Part shown: positions 17,154-24,964 of the stretch, piece by piece | Numbering within the stretch: position 1 is the first letter of the stretch | Layout of the letters: every line of letters begins with the position of its first letter | Source: Streptomyces cavernicola | GTDB taxonomy: Bacteria; Actinomycetota; Actinomycetes; Streptomycetales; Streptomycetaceae | Direction of reading: 5' to 3' | DNA: 64,000 nucleotides | Assembly: GCF_029968035.1 (NCBI RefSeq) | Contig: NZ_JASCIQ010000007.1 | Coordinates: 178,743-242,742 of the forward strand | Program-made: the position numbers and the translations under genes | Notes under the pieces: generated by a model | What the model saw: only the letters and a program-made list of their open reading frames with translations | Database searches by the model: none | Told to the model about the DNA's origin: nothing

Positions 17154-17978
17154 ATGGACACGTCCACCACCAGCACGCCCGACGCCCCCGCACCCCACCT
17201 CGGACTCGGCCCCGTACCGCCGGGGTTCCGGGCCATGGTGCCGCCCGATTTCGACTCGCCGGCCGAGGAGCGGCTGCACCGCAAGCAGGAACTGGCCGCC
17301 GCCTTCCGGCTGTTCGGGAAGTTCGGGTTCTCCGAGGGCGTCGCCGGGCACATCACGGCGCGGGACCCGGAGCATCCCGATCGGTTCTGGGTCAACCCGT
17401 TCGGCATGAGCTTCAGCCAGATCCGGGTCTCCGACCTCGTCCTCGTCGACCACGACGGCACCGTCGTCGAGGGCGAACACCCGGTCAACCGGGCCGCGTT
17501 CTGCATCCACTCCGAGGTGCACAAGGCCCGCCCGGACGCCGTCGCCGCCGCGCACGCCCACTCGCTGCACGGCAAGGCCTTCGCCACGCTGCGCCGGCCG
17601 CTCGACCCGCTCACCCAGGACGCCTGCGCCTTCTTCGAGGACCAGGGGCTCTACGAGGACTTCCGCGGCGTGGTCAACGACACCGAGGAAGGCCGCCGGA
17701 TCGGCGCCGCGCTCGGCCCGCACAAGGCCGTGATCCTCGCCAACCACGGGATTCTGACGGTGGGTCAGAGCGTGGCGGAGGCCGCCTGGTGGTTCATCAC
17801 CATGGAGCGCTCCTGCCAGGCCCAGCTGCTGGCCATGGCGGCGGGCGACCCGCAGCACATCGACCGCGAGACCGCGCTGCAGGTGCGCGAGCAGATCGGC
17901 ACCCCACTGGCCGGCTGGTTCCAACTGCGGCCGCTGTGGGACCAGATCACCGCCGAGCAGCCCGACCTCTTCGACTGA
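17154..17978 (+). CDS. Class II aldolase/adducin-family protein
   Basis: A 274-aa zinc-dependent class II aldolase/adducin fold. Seen: GVAGHITARDPEHPDRFWVNP (acid-base region, residues ~58-78), zinc ligands in AAHAHSLHGKAFA, and ILANHGILTVG near residue 195 supplying the third His. Relatives act on L-fuculose-phosphate-like or aromatic hydroxy substrates; the actual substrate is unknown. The ATG at 17154 has AGGAGG eight bases upstream. Expression is probably controlled by the divergent TetR regulator through the 17074-17103 operator. Confidence 0.9.
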   Translation: MDTSTTSTPDAPAPHLGLGPVPPGFRAMVPPDFDSPAEERLHRKQELAAAFRLFGKFGFSEGVAGHITARDPEHPDRFWVNPFGMSFSQIRVSDLVLVDHDGTVVEGEHPVNRAAFCIHSEVHKARPDAVAAAHAHSLHGKAFATLRRPLDPLTQDACAFFEDQGLYEDFRGVVNDTEEGRRIGAALGPHKAVILANHGILTVGQSVAEAAWWFITMERSCQAQLLAMAAGDPQHIDRETALQVREQIGTPLAGWFQLRPLWDQITAEQPDLFD

Positions 17979-18020
17979 CGCCGCCCCCGCTCCGGACGCC
18001 GCGCCCCGTCCCGTACGCGA

Positions 18021-18056
18021 ACGGGCTCGCCCCCGGAACACCGAGGACGAGCCCGT
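18021..18056. terminator. Bidirectional terminator between convergent genes
   Basis: Perfect 9-bp arms ACGGGCTCG (18021-18029) and CGAGCCCGT (18048-18056) lie between the convergent aldolase and M23 peptidase genes. Confidence 0.7.
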
Positions 18057-18068
18057 ACCGCCGTGATG

Positions 18069-18962
18069 TCACACGGAGACGCCGTGCGAGCGCAGGTAGG
18101 CAAGCGGGTCGACGTCCGAGCCGTAGTCGGGGCCGGTGCGGACCTCGAAGTGCAGGTGCGGGCCGGTGGAGTTGCCGGTCGAGCCGGACAGGCCGATCTG
18201 CTGGCCGCCGCTGACGGTCTGGCCGGCGGACACGTCGAGGGACGTCATGTGGGCGTACTGCGAGTAGTGCCCGTCGGCGTGCTGGATGACGACCTCGTTG
18301 CCGTACGAGCCGCTCCAGCCGGCGGAGACGACGGTGCCCTCGCCGATGGCCTTGATGGGCGTGCCGGTCGGGACGACGAAGTCGGTGCCGGTGTGGTAGC
18401 CGCTGGACCACATGCCGCCCGCGGTGCGGTACGCGGTGGAGATGCTCGCCTGCACCGGGGCGGTGAAGCCGTCGGACGTGGCGGCGGTCTTCGCCTCGGC
18501 CGCGGCGTCGGCGGCGCTCGTGTCGGCCTTGGCGGGCTTCGCGGGCTCGGCCTTCTTCTCGGCCTTGGTCTGGGGCGCGGCCTCGGCCTTCGCGCCGTCG
18601 ACCGACAGCTTCATGCCGGGCAGGATGAACGCCGGGTCGCCGCCGACGACCTTGCGGTTGTCCTTGTAGAGCTGCTTCCAGCCGCCGTCCACGTCGAGCT
18701 GCGCGGCGATCCCGGAGAGCGTGTCACCCGAGACGACGGAGTACGACTTGGCGCCGGCCTTGGCCGCGGCCTGCGGGGCGGCGGACTGGACGCTCTCGGG
18801 GGCCAGGTTCTGGGCGGCGGGAGCGGCCTCGGGGGTGGCGGCGTTCGCGCCGGCGGCGCCGAGCAGCGGCAGCGCGAGCGCGGCCGAGCCGGTACCGGCG
18901 ACGGCGAAACCACGGGTGAGGCGCAGGGACTTGGGACGGCGGTGCTTACCCTTCGCGGGCAT
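18069..18962 (-). CDS. Secreted LysM-M23 peptidoglycan endopeptidase
   Basis: A 297-aa cell-wall hydrolase. N-terminal export signal: basic stretch (KGKHRRPKSLRLTRG) then a hydrophobic core ending ANAATPEA. A LysM domain follows (YSVVSGDTLSGIAAQLDVDG, about residues 73-118), then an Ala/Lys linker, then the M23 metallopeptidase with GYHTGTDFVVP (first His/Asp) and HLHFEVRTG (HxH zinc motif). The ATG at 18962 has GAGAGGAA upstream; the longer frame to 19193 crosses the riboswitch and is rejected. A c-di-AMP riboswitch in its leader links it to osmotic/wall homeostasis and resuscitation, as known for other Streptomyces wall hydrolases. Confidence 0.93.
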   Translation of the reverse strand: MPAKGKHRRPKSLRLTRGFAVAGTGSAALALPLLGAAGANAATPEAAPAAQNLAPESVQSAAPQAAAKAGAKSYSVVSGDTLSGIAAQLDVDGGWKQLYKDNRKVVGGDPAFILPGMKLSVDGAKAEAAPQTKAEKKAEPAKPAKADTSAADAAAEAKTAATSDGFTAPVQASISTAYRTAGGMWSSGYHTGTDFVVPTGTPIKAIGEGTVVSAGWSGSYGNEVVIQHADGHYSQYAHMTSLDVSAGQTVSGGQQIGLSGSTGNSTGPHLHFEVRTGPDYGSDVDPLAYLRSHGVSV

Positions 18963-18975
18963 GGCGAATTCCTCT

Positions 18976-19112
18976 CCGGCGCCTGCGAGGTGAGCTGTCG
19001 GGTTCGGGCTGGAGATGCCCGGCCGCGGTGAGGCGACTTCACCCCAAGCCGCTCCGGTGGACCGGATACGGCGATTTACCGTGGGTCCCCCGCTCCTGCC
19101 GTGCACGGGTGG
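18976..19112 (-). ncRNA. c-di-AMP (ydaO/yuaA-type) riboswitch
   Basis: The leader of the M23 peptidase contains the conserved ydaO blocks in order on the minus strand: GGAGCGGGGGACCCA (19082-19096), a TTGGGGTGAA core around 19040-19050, and CCGAACCCGACAGCTCACC followed by GCAGGCG (18982-19007). The Shine-Dalgarno lies immediately downstream. In actinobacteria this class is an OFF switch that binds c-di-AMP and controls cell-wall hydrolases. Outer boundaries are estimated. Confidence 0.9.
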
Positions 19113-19635
19113 GTGTGCGGAAATCCGGACGGCGGCAGGATTGGGCGTCCGCCCGGACGTCGGCGACCGTAATCGAGCGAAGAGCGGGGCCACAAGGAAT
19201 CAATTCCCGGGCCATTGCGGAACGGTGATCCTTTTTCGAAAAGCCGGTCACACTCCGTGGACGGGAGTCCTTCAACGGCGTTCAGCCATAAGGAATTAAC
19301 CCGGCGGAGATCGCCACGCACCGTCACGAATATGATCCCGCTCACCACGGAATGCGCCACCTCCCTTTACTCCAGGGCCAGTTACCGCGAACCCCCTGAA
19401 ACGGACATTGAGCGCGAACTATCGAATGTGCCGTTATGAAGGAATTGCAGCCGCCGCGACCGACGTCCCGGCCGACCGCGAGAAGGACCGCGAACCGGAC
19501 GAGGGTGACGCCGGGCAGGAGACGCCGCCAGGATCACCCCAGGTCGAACAATTGATTGCCCCGGGAACCCGTGTCGTATCGTCGAAGTGCGCCCCGTCGG
19601 CGAGCAGCGTCGGCGGCCGAATGGGAGGAGCCCCC
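19113..19635. other. Divergent intergenic region between riboswitch and phosphatase
   Basis: About 520 bases containing the promoter of the riboswitch leader (minus) and of the phosphatase (plus). Open frames here (e.g. 19215-19439) have poor codon bias and no similarity. A/T-richer segments at 19220-19340 (ATCCTTTTTCG, AAGGAATTAACC) probably mark promoters, but I could not assign -35/-10 pairs with confidence. Confidence 0.4.
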
Positions 19636-20433
19636 GTGACGCAGCAGGTCCCGTCGACAGAGCCCGAACTCGCCGGAGTACGCAACTTCCGTGACCTGGG
19701 CGGCCTGCCGACCGTGGACGGGCGGCGGGTCCGGGCCGGACGCCTCTTCCGCAGCGGCCACCTCGCGCACGCCACGGAGGCCGACGCCGGCTTCCTCTCC
19801 TCGCTCGGACTGCACACGATCTTCGACTTCCGCAATGCCGCGGACCAGAAGCTGGAGGGCCAGGACGTCGCCCTCCCCGGCGTGCGCAATGTGAACCTGC
19901 CGCTGACCGACCCGGCCGACGGCGCCGAGTTCTGGAAGCTGGTCCGCGAGGGCGACATATCCCAGCTGCGCACCCTGCTCTCCGACGGCAAGGCCGCGAA
20001 CCGGATGATCGCCTCGTACCGCACGATCATCAAGGAGCGCACCGCCGAGCACAGCCGCATCCTGCACGCGATGGCCGAGGACAGCGTGCCGGCCCTGATG
20101 CACTGCGCCGCGGGCAAGGACCGCGCGGGCCTGTCCATCGCCGTCACCCTGCTCGCGGTCGGCGTGGAGCGCCCGGCCATCGAGGAGGACTACCTCCAGT
20201 CGAACGCCGCCCACCGCCGCTACAAGGTGCACCGCAGCAGCACCTCCGCCGACGCCATGTCGCCCGAGGTGATGGAGCTGCTCAGCCCGCTCTTCGACGC
20301 CCGCGCCGAGTACCTGTCGGCGGCGTTCACCACGATCGAGGAGACCTGGGGCACGGTGGACCGGTACCTCGAAGAGGGCCTCAAGATCACGCCCGCGGTA
20401 CGCGAGCGCCTGCGCGCCAACCTGCTCGACTAG
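19636..20433 (+). CDS. Protein-tyrosine/serine phosphatase (DSP/Y_phosphatase3-like)
   Basis: A 265-aa phosphatase of the actinobacterial/mycobacterial PtpB-like group. Opening VRNFRDLGG, then GRRVRAGRLFRSGHL, and the catalytic P-loop HCAAGKDRAG (C-x5-R, about residue 155). These enzymes are dual- or triple-specificity phosphatases. The GTG at 19636 has GGGAGGAG eight bases upstream, whereas the longer frame to 19408 has no such site and is non-family. It ends 11 bases before a strong convergent terminator. Confidence 0.9.
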   Translation: MTQQVPSTEPELAGVRNFRDLGGLPTVDGRRVRAGRLFRSGHLAHATEADAGFLSSLGLHTIFDFRNAADQKLEGQDVALPGVRNVNLPLTDPADGAEFWKLVREGDISQLRTLLSDGKAANRMIASYRTIIKERTAEHSRILHAMAEDSVPALMHCAAGKDRAGLSIAVTLLAVGVERPAIEEDYLQSNAAHRRYKVHRSSTSADAMSPEVMELLSPLFDARAEYLSAAFTTIEETWGTVDRYLEEGLKITPAVRERLRANLLD

Positions 20434-20442
20434 GCGGCCCAC

Positions 20443-20468
20443 CGGAGGGGCGGACGGCCGCCCCTCCG
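20443..20468. terminator. Bidirectional terminator
   Basis: Perfect 11-bp stem (CGGAGGGGCGG / CCGCCCCTCCG) with ACGG tetraloop, between the phosphatase gene (plus) and the 62-aa membrane protein gene (minus). Confidence 0.8.
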
Positions 20469-20472
20469 CCCC

Positions 20473-20661
20473 TCACTGGCTCTGCCCGCCCAGCGTGAAC
20501 AGCAGATACACGAAGGCCGCGAAGAGGTGGCCCACGGCGACGTAGATGATCAGCCGGACCCACAGTCCCCGGGGGAACTTCTCCTCCATGGAGCTGGGAG
20601 CCGGTGAGCTGGGGGCCGGTGAACCGAGGTCGGTCTTCCGGGGTTCGGGTTCAGTGGTCAT
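20473..20661 (-). CDS. Small membrane protein (DUF6126-like)
   Basis: A 62-aa protein with a Pro/Ser-rich N-terminus and one membrane helix (about residues 35-57, LWVRLIIYVAVGHLFAAF). The start codon overlaps the stop of the XRE-cupin gene (ATGA), so it is translationally coupled. The same pair follows hopanoid genes in other Streptomyces as I recall. The function is unknown. It may tether or modulate the regulator, or be a minor envelope component. Confidence 0.82.
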   Translation of the reverse strand: MTTEPEPRKTDLGSPAPSSPAPSSMEEKFPRGLWVRLIIYVAVGHLFAAFVYLLFTLGGQSQ

Positions 20662-21275
20662 CGCGCGTCTCCGTGGGTCGGGCCGCCCAGGCACAGCGCG
20701 GCGGCCGGGCTCTGCAGCAGGGTGTGGACGAACAGGAGATCGGCGCCGCCCTCGTCGGCGGCCCCGATCCGGTGCGGGGTGAGCGAGTCGAAGTGCGCGC
20801 TGTCGCCGGGCTCCAGGGTGTGCACGGTGTCCCCGAGATGCAGCCGCAGCCGGCCCTGCAGGACGTAGAGCCACTCCTCGCCGGGGTGCACCCGGACGAT
20901 GTCGCCCTGCGCGCCGTGCGGGACGTGCACGCGCAGCGCCTGCATCCCCCGGCCCGCGGCGCCCGCCTGCCAGTACGTCCAGCCGCCCGCGACGGTCGGC
21001 TCCATGTCGCCGGAGCGCACCACCGCGTCCCGGTCGGCGACCGTCTCGCCGAGCAGCTCGGACACCGTCGTACCGTAGATACGCGCGAGCGCGAGCAGCA
21101 CCGGCAGCGAAGGCTGGCGCTGTCCGGTCTCCAGGCGGGACAGATAGGCGGGCGAGAGTCCGGCGTTGCGGGCCGCGGCCTCAAGGGTCAGCGCGGAGCG
21201 GCGGCGCAGTTCACGCAGCTGCGGGGCGACGACGGCGGGCAGCGAGGGTTCCGCTTCCGGATCGGCGGGGCTCAT
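20658..21275 (-). CDS. XRE-family regulator with C-terminal cupin sensor
   Basis: A 205-aa regulator. N-terminal HTH_3 (LRELRRRSALTLEAAARNAG, SPAYLSRLETGQRQPSL), then a cupin_2 domain with VHPGEEWLYVLQGRLRLHLG and LEPGDSAHFDSLTPHRI. No Shine-Dalgarno precedes the ATG, so the transcript may be leaderless. A 33-bp perfect palindrome lies 22-54 bases upstream and is the likely autoregulatory operator. It sits at the 3' end of the hopanoid operon and is a candidate regulator of it. Confidence 0.92.
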   Translation of the reverse strand: MSPADPEAEPSLPAVVAPQLRELRRRSALTLEAAARNAGLSPAYLSRLETGQRQPSLPVLLALARIYGTTVSELLGETVADRDAVVRSGDMEPTVAGGWTYWQAGAAGRGMQALRVHVPHGAQGDIVRVHPGEEWLYVLQGRLRLHLGDTVHTLEPGDSAHFDSLTPHRIGAADEGGADLLFVHTLLQSPAAALCLGGPTHGDAR

Positions 21276-21296
21276 GAGTTGATTGAGCCAGGGTCG

Positions 21297-21330
21297 TGCC
21301 TGTGAGGCAAACTTTTTGCCTCACAGGCAA
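21297..21330. promoter_or_regulatory. Nested palindromic operator upstream of the XRE gene
   Basis: Arms TGCCTGTGAGGCAAA (21297-21311) and TTTGCCTCACAGGCA (21315-21329) are exact complements with a 3-base centre. A second 10-bp inverted repeat (CTTTTTGCCT / AGGCAAAAAG) overlaps the right half through about 21334. A TTGCCT on the minus strand inside it could be the -35. Confidence 0.8.
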
Positions 21331-21365
21331 AAAGCTACTGTCCCCGCGGCGCGCGACTGGGCCGA

Positions 21366-22778
21366 TCACCGGTTGGCGACCGCCTGCTTCACCAGTGTCC
21401 TCCCGAAGTCCCACATCAGCCCGCCCCCGCTGTGCGCCTCGTCCATCACGTCCGTGAACGCCGCCACGAACCGCTCGACCTCCGGCTCCCCCACGATCAG
21501 CGGCGGAATCAGCTTGATCACCTCCAGGCGGTCCCCGGAGACCTGCGTGAGGATGCGGTGCTTCTGCAGCAGCGGCACGACCACCATCTGCGCGAAAAGC
21601 CCCTTCCGCGCGACCTGCAGAGCGGCCCAACGGCTGCGCAGCTTCAGCGAGTCGGGCCGCCCGAACTCGATGCCGATCATCAGGCCACGGCCGCGTACGT
21701 CGTGCAGCAGCTCGTAGTGGTCGACGAGCGCCGCAAGGCGGGACTTCAACTGCTCACCCGTGGCCCGTGCGTTCGCGACCAGCTGCTCGTCCTCGAGCAC
21801 CGAGAGGACGGCGAGCCCCGCGGCCATGGCCTGGGCGTTGGAGCCGAAGCTCGCGGAGTGCACCAGAACGCGGTCCATGGACGAGTAGACCTTCTTGAAG
21901 ATCCAATCCCGGCCGAGCGTCGCACCGACCGGCACATACCCACCCGAGAGCGCCTTCGCCACGCACACCAGGTCCGGCTCGACCCCGTCCTCGTGCTGGT
22001 ACGCGTAGAAGTCGCCGGTCCTGCCGAGCCCGGTCTGCACCTCGTCCGCGATGAGCAGCGCCTTGTGCCGGTGCAGCAACTCCTGGGCGGCGCGCAGGAA
22101 TCCGGGCGGCGGCTCGTGCACGCCCTTGCCCTGGATCGGCTCGACGACGAGCCCCGCCACGTCGCCCCGCTTCAACTCCCGTGCCAGCGCGTCGAGATCA
22201 CCGAGCGGGATCGCGGTGTCGGGGAGCAGCGGCGCGAACCCGTCGCGGAATCCGGACTCGCCGTTGACCGAGAGCGCCCCCGCGGTCAGCCCGTGGAAGG
22301 CGTGCGCGCAGTACAGGATCCGCGGCCTCCCCGTGGCGTACCGGGCGAACTTCAGGGCCGTCTCCACCGCCTCCGTACCGCTGTTGCCGAAGAACACCCG
22401 GTCCAGGTGCGGGCTGTGCGCGAGCAGCTTCTCGGCGAGCAGTCCGGGCAGCGGCTGGCAGTCGAAGCGGGTGAGGTCGGCGAGCTGGGCGTCGAGCACG
22501 TCGTGCAGCGCCTTGCGTACGACGGGGTGGTGGCGGCCGACGCCCATCACGCCGAAGCCGGCCAGCATGTCGAGGTAGTCTTCCCCGTCGGCGTCCCAGA
22601 AGTACGCGCCCTCGGCCCGCTCGTAGACCTTGTCGAAGCCGATGGTGTGCAGCATGCGCGGCAGTTGGTGGTTCAGGTGCCGGGCGTGCAGCTCGTAGCG
22701 TTCGCCGCCGCGCTCGGCGAGCAGCGCGGCCAGGTCGAACCTCTGCGGAGGCCTGTCAACCGTCGACTCGTCCGTCAT
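21366..22778 (-). CDS. Class III aminotransferase of the hopanoid operon (HpnO-like)
   Basis: A 470-aa PLP-dependent aspartate/ornithine-type aminotransferase. [15 protein letters not shown] (PLP Asp) and [18 protein letters not shown] (Schiff-base Lys) are intact, as are [19 protein letters not shown] and [17 protein letters not shown]. By position it is expected to aminate ribosyl/formylhopane to aminobacteriohopanetriol. Its ATG overlaps the TGA of the dxs relic. The length is normal for the hopanoid-linked group (TIGR-type HpnO). Confidence 0.9.
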   Translation of the reverse strand: MTDESTVDRPPQRFDLAALLAERGGERYELHARHLNHQLPRMLHTIGFDKVYERAEGAYFWDADGEDYLDMLAGFGVMGVGRHHPVVRKALHDVLDAQLADLTRFDCQPLPGLLAEKLLAHSPHLDRVFFGNSGTEAVETALKFARYATGRPRILYCAHAFHGLTAGALSVNGESGFRDGFAPLLPDTAIPLGDLDALARELKRGDVAGLVVEPIQGKGVHEPPPGFLRAAQELLHRHKALLIADEVQTGLGRTGDFYAYQHEDGVEPDLVCVAKALSGGYVPVGATLGRDWIFKKVYSSMDRVLVHSASFGSNAQAMAAGLAVLSVLEDEQLVANARATGEQLKSRLAALVDHYELLHDVRGRGLMIGIEFGRPDSLKLRSRWAALQVARKGLFAQMVVVPLLQKHRILTQVSGDRLEVIKLIPPLIVGEPEVERFVAAFTDVMDEAHSGGGLMWDFGRTLVKQAVANR

Positions 22779-23191
22779 GACCGCTTCTCCTTCGCGTTCT
22801 CCATACGGGCGAGGCTCGCCCCGATCCGCCCCGCGACGTCGACCGGGGTGAGCCCGAGGTCGGCCAGGACCTCCCCGCGTTTGGCGTGCGCGAGGAACTG
22901 CTCGGGGATGCCGAAGGTGCGCAGTTTGGAGAAGTCCTGCCGCCCGGTGAGGAGCTTGTGCTCATAGGCCTGGTGGCCGGTGTCCCAGACCAGGCGGTCC
23001 ACGGGCGAGTCGAAGACCCGGTGCAGCGCGACGGTCAGCTCGACAACGCCCAGGTTGGGCCCGAGGTGCCCGCCGGTGCGGGTCACCGCGTGCACGAGGA
23101 ACTGCCGGATCTCTTCGGCGAGTCGGTCGAGTTCCGCTGCGTCGAGTGCCTTCAGGTCCTGCGGTCCCCGGATGCTCTCCAGGATCGTCAT
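22775..23191 (-). pseudogene. dxs: DXS relic with ~500-codon in-frame internal deletion
   Basis: A 138-codon frame that is the two ends of 1-deoxy-D-xylulose-5-phosphate synthase joined. Residues 1-91 match the DXS N-terminus ([42 protein letters not shown]). Residues 92-138 match the extreme C-terminus ([24 protein letters not shown]). A normal DXS is about 630-640 aa, so the TPP-binding GDG motif, catalytic centre and transketolase domains are gone. The junction is near 22916-22921. Shine-Dalgarno (GAGAGGGGG), start and coupling to the next gene are intact, so a short protein is probably still made, but it cannot be a working DXS. Confidence 0.9.
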
Positions 23192-23264
23192 ACGGTCCCC
23201 CTCTCGAATGGCAGTCCGCTCCCGGCGGTCGCGGCCGACCCGTTCGCCGGCCGCGTTCGCGGGG

Positions 23265-24287
23265 TCAGCCGCGGTTCCCGGAGACGGTCTCCCGCATCGC
23301 CCGCAGGGACTCCTTCAGCGAGCCCATCGTGGCGAGCACCGCCGTCGGCTCGTATCCGCAGTGGGCCATGCAGTTGGCGCAGCGCGGGTCCTTTCCGCGG
23401 CCGTACGCGTCCCAGTCGGTGTCCTCGATGAGCTCCCGGTACGTCGGCACGTAGCCGTCGCTCATCAGATAGCAGGGCCGCTGCCAGCCGAACAGCGAAT
23501 AGTTCGGAATGGCCCAGGCCGTGCACGGGAAGTCGACCTTGCCCTCAAGGAAGTCCAGGAAGAGCGGCGAGTGGTTGAGCCGCCAGCGCCGCCGGTTGCC
23601 GCCCGCGAAGGTCTTCTTGAAGAGTTCCCTGGTCTGCTCGACGCCGAGGAAATGCTCCTGGTCGGGCGCCTTCTCGTAGGCGTAGGCGGGCGAGAGCATC
23701 ATCTCGTCGACCTGCAGGTCGTCGTTGAGGAAATTGAGCACCTCGATGATGGTCTGCGGGGTGTCCGTGTTGAAGAACGTCGAGTTGGTGGTGACCCGGA
23801 AGCCGCGCTGCTTGGCCTCCTTGATGGCCTCGACCGCCTCGTCGAACACGCCTTCCTTGGCCACGGACTCGTCGTGCCGCTCCCGCATCCCGTCGATGTG
23901 CACGGCGAACGCGAAATACGGCGACGGCGTGAACTTCGCCATCTTCTTGCGGAGCAGCATCGCGTTGGTGCACAGGAAGACGTATTTCCTCTTGGCCACC
24001 AACTGCCGCACGATCTCGTCGATCTGAGGGTGCATCAGCGGTTCTCCGCCGGCGATGGAGACCATCGGCGCACCCGATTCGAGTACCGCCCCGACGGCCT
24101 GCGCGACCGGCATCCGCTGCTTCAGGACGCCCGCCGGGTGCTGGATCTTGCCGCAGCCCTCGCATTTCAGATTGCACGCGAAAAGCGGTTCGAGCTCGAC
24201 GATCAGCGGAAATTTATCGCGCTTGCGGAGCTTCTGTTCGAAGAGATACGTAGCCACCTTGATGGACTGCCTCAGCGGCATGGCCAT
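23265..24287 (-). CDS. hpnH: Adenosyl-hopene transferase HpnH (radical SAM)
   Basis: A 340-aa radical-SAM enzyme that couples 5'-deoxyadenosyl to diploptene to make adenosylhopane, the first side-chain step. The Fe-S motif [10 protein letters not shown] (C-x3-C-x2-C) is at about residues 38-47, the SAM-binding GGEPLMHPQ follows, and the C-terminal cysteines ([12 protein letters not shown]) form a SPASM-like tail. ATG 24287 has AGGAGG upstream, and a second in-frame ATG follows two codons later. The Shine-Dalgarno region is tandemly duplicated (24292-24332). In this operon HpnG and the aminotransferase act after it. Confidence 0.95.
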   Translation of the reverse strand: MAMPLRQSIKVATYLFEQKLRKRDKFPLIVELEPLFACNLKCEGCGKIQHPAGVLKQRMPVAQAVGAVLESGAPMVSIAGGEPLMHPQIDEIVRQLVAKRKYVFLCTNAMLLRKKMAKFTPSPYFAFAVHIDGMRERHDESVAKEGVFDEAVEAIKEAKQRGFRVTTNSTFFNTDTPQTIIEVLNFLNDDLQVDEMMLSPAYAYEKAPDQEHFLGVEQTRELFKKTFAGGNRRRWRLNHSPLFLDFLEGKVDFPCTAWAIPNYSLFGWQRPCYLMSDGYVPTYRELIEDTDWDAYGRGKDPRCANCMAHCGYEPTAVLATMGSLKESLRAMRETVSGNRG

Positions 24288-24291
24288 GACG

Positions 24292-24332
24292 CGCTCACCT
24301 CCTGGGGAGCAGCCGCTCACCTCCTGGGGAGC
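24292..24332. repeat. Tandem duplication containing the hpnH ribosome-binding site
   Basis: Two copies with a 22-base period (24292 and 24314) of CGCTCACCTCCTGGGGAGC lie just upstream of hpnH, so the minus-strand AGGAGGTGAGCG Shine-Dalgarno is present twice. Only the downstream copy is spaced for the annotated ATG. Confidence 0.85.
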
Positions 24333-24964
24333 GGCAAAGAACGGTGCCATTCATAGAAAGCCGGAAGGATTCCGCGCAGAACACGGAAAGCCGATATTCC
24401 ACCGCGCACCGTGCCGATCCGGACGAGCTCATGCTCTGGAGCGTCCACGACCACCCGTACGGCCGCAACCGGGCGGGCCCCCGACCGGACCGCCGCCCGC
24501 AGCGTCGCCGACGACTCCATGTCGACCGCGATGGCCCCGCGGGCCAGCAGCTCGGCCCGCTCGTGGCCGCGCACCACATGGTCGGATCCGGTCAGGCCCC
24601 CGGTGTGCACGGTCCGTCCGGGCAAGGCCTTGACCAGCTCTTTCACCAGGATCTCGGTGCCTACGCAGGCCGTGGCGCCGTGCGCGTCCCCGGCCCGGTC
24701 GGCGACCACCAGATCGCCGGGGTGCATGCCGGGGGCGAGCCCGGCGCAGAAGCCGGTGGCGACGACGGCGGCCCCGTCCCGATCCGGCCGATCGAGGGCA
24801 CGCGTCACCGCGCGCTCGGCGGCCTTCGGCCCCATCCCCGTACGTACGACGGTGACCGGGAGGCCAGCACCGCCGCGCTCCCCGGTCCGCAGCGCGAGGC
24901 TCTCGATGCGCAGCGCACAGGCGATGAGCAGCGGCGGCACGTGCTCCGCCGCACCGTCGGCCAT
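24317..24964 (-). CDS. hpnG: Hopanoid phosphorylase/nucleosidase HpnG
   Basis: A 215-aa nucleoside-phosphorylase-superfamily protein that removes adenine from adenosylhopane to give (phospho)ribosylhopane. Visible: TGFCAGLAPGMHPGDLVVAD, the GGLTGSDHVV segment, and AVDMESSATLRAA (nucleoside-binding Met-Glu). The start overlaps the shc stop by one base (TGATG). The same frame extends through the shc gene, giving a spurious 644-codon open frame. Placed between shc and hpnH as in other actinobacterial hopanoid operons. Confidence 0.9.
   Translation of the reverse strand: MADGAAEHVPPLLIACALRIESLALRTGERGGAGLPVTVVRTGMGPKAAERAVTRALDRPDRDGAAVVATGFCAGLAPGMHPGDLVVADRAGDAHGATACVGTEILVKELVKALPGRTVHTGGLTGSDHVVRGHERAELLARGAIAVDMESSATLRAAVRSGARPVAAVRVVVDAPEHELVRIGTVRGGISAFRVLRGILPAFYEWHRSLPLPRR

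Noticed and set aside
19215..19439. 74-codon plus frame between riboswitch and phosphatase
   Set aside because: No codon bias or similarity; region contains promoters.
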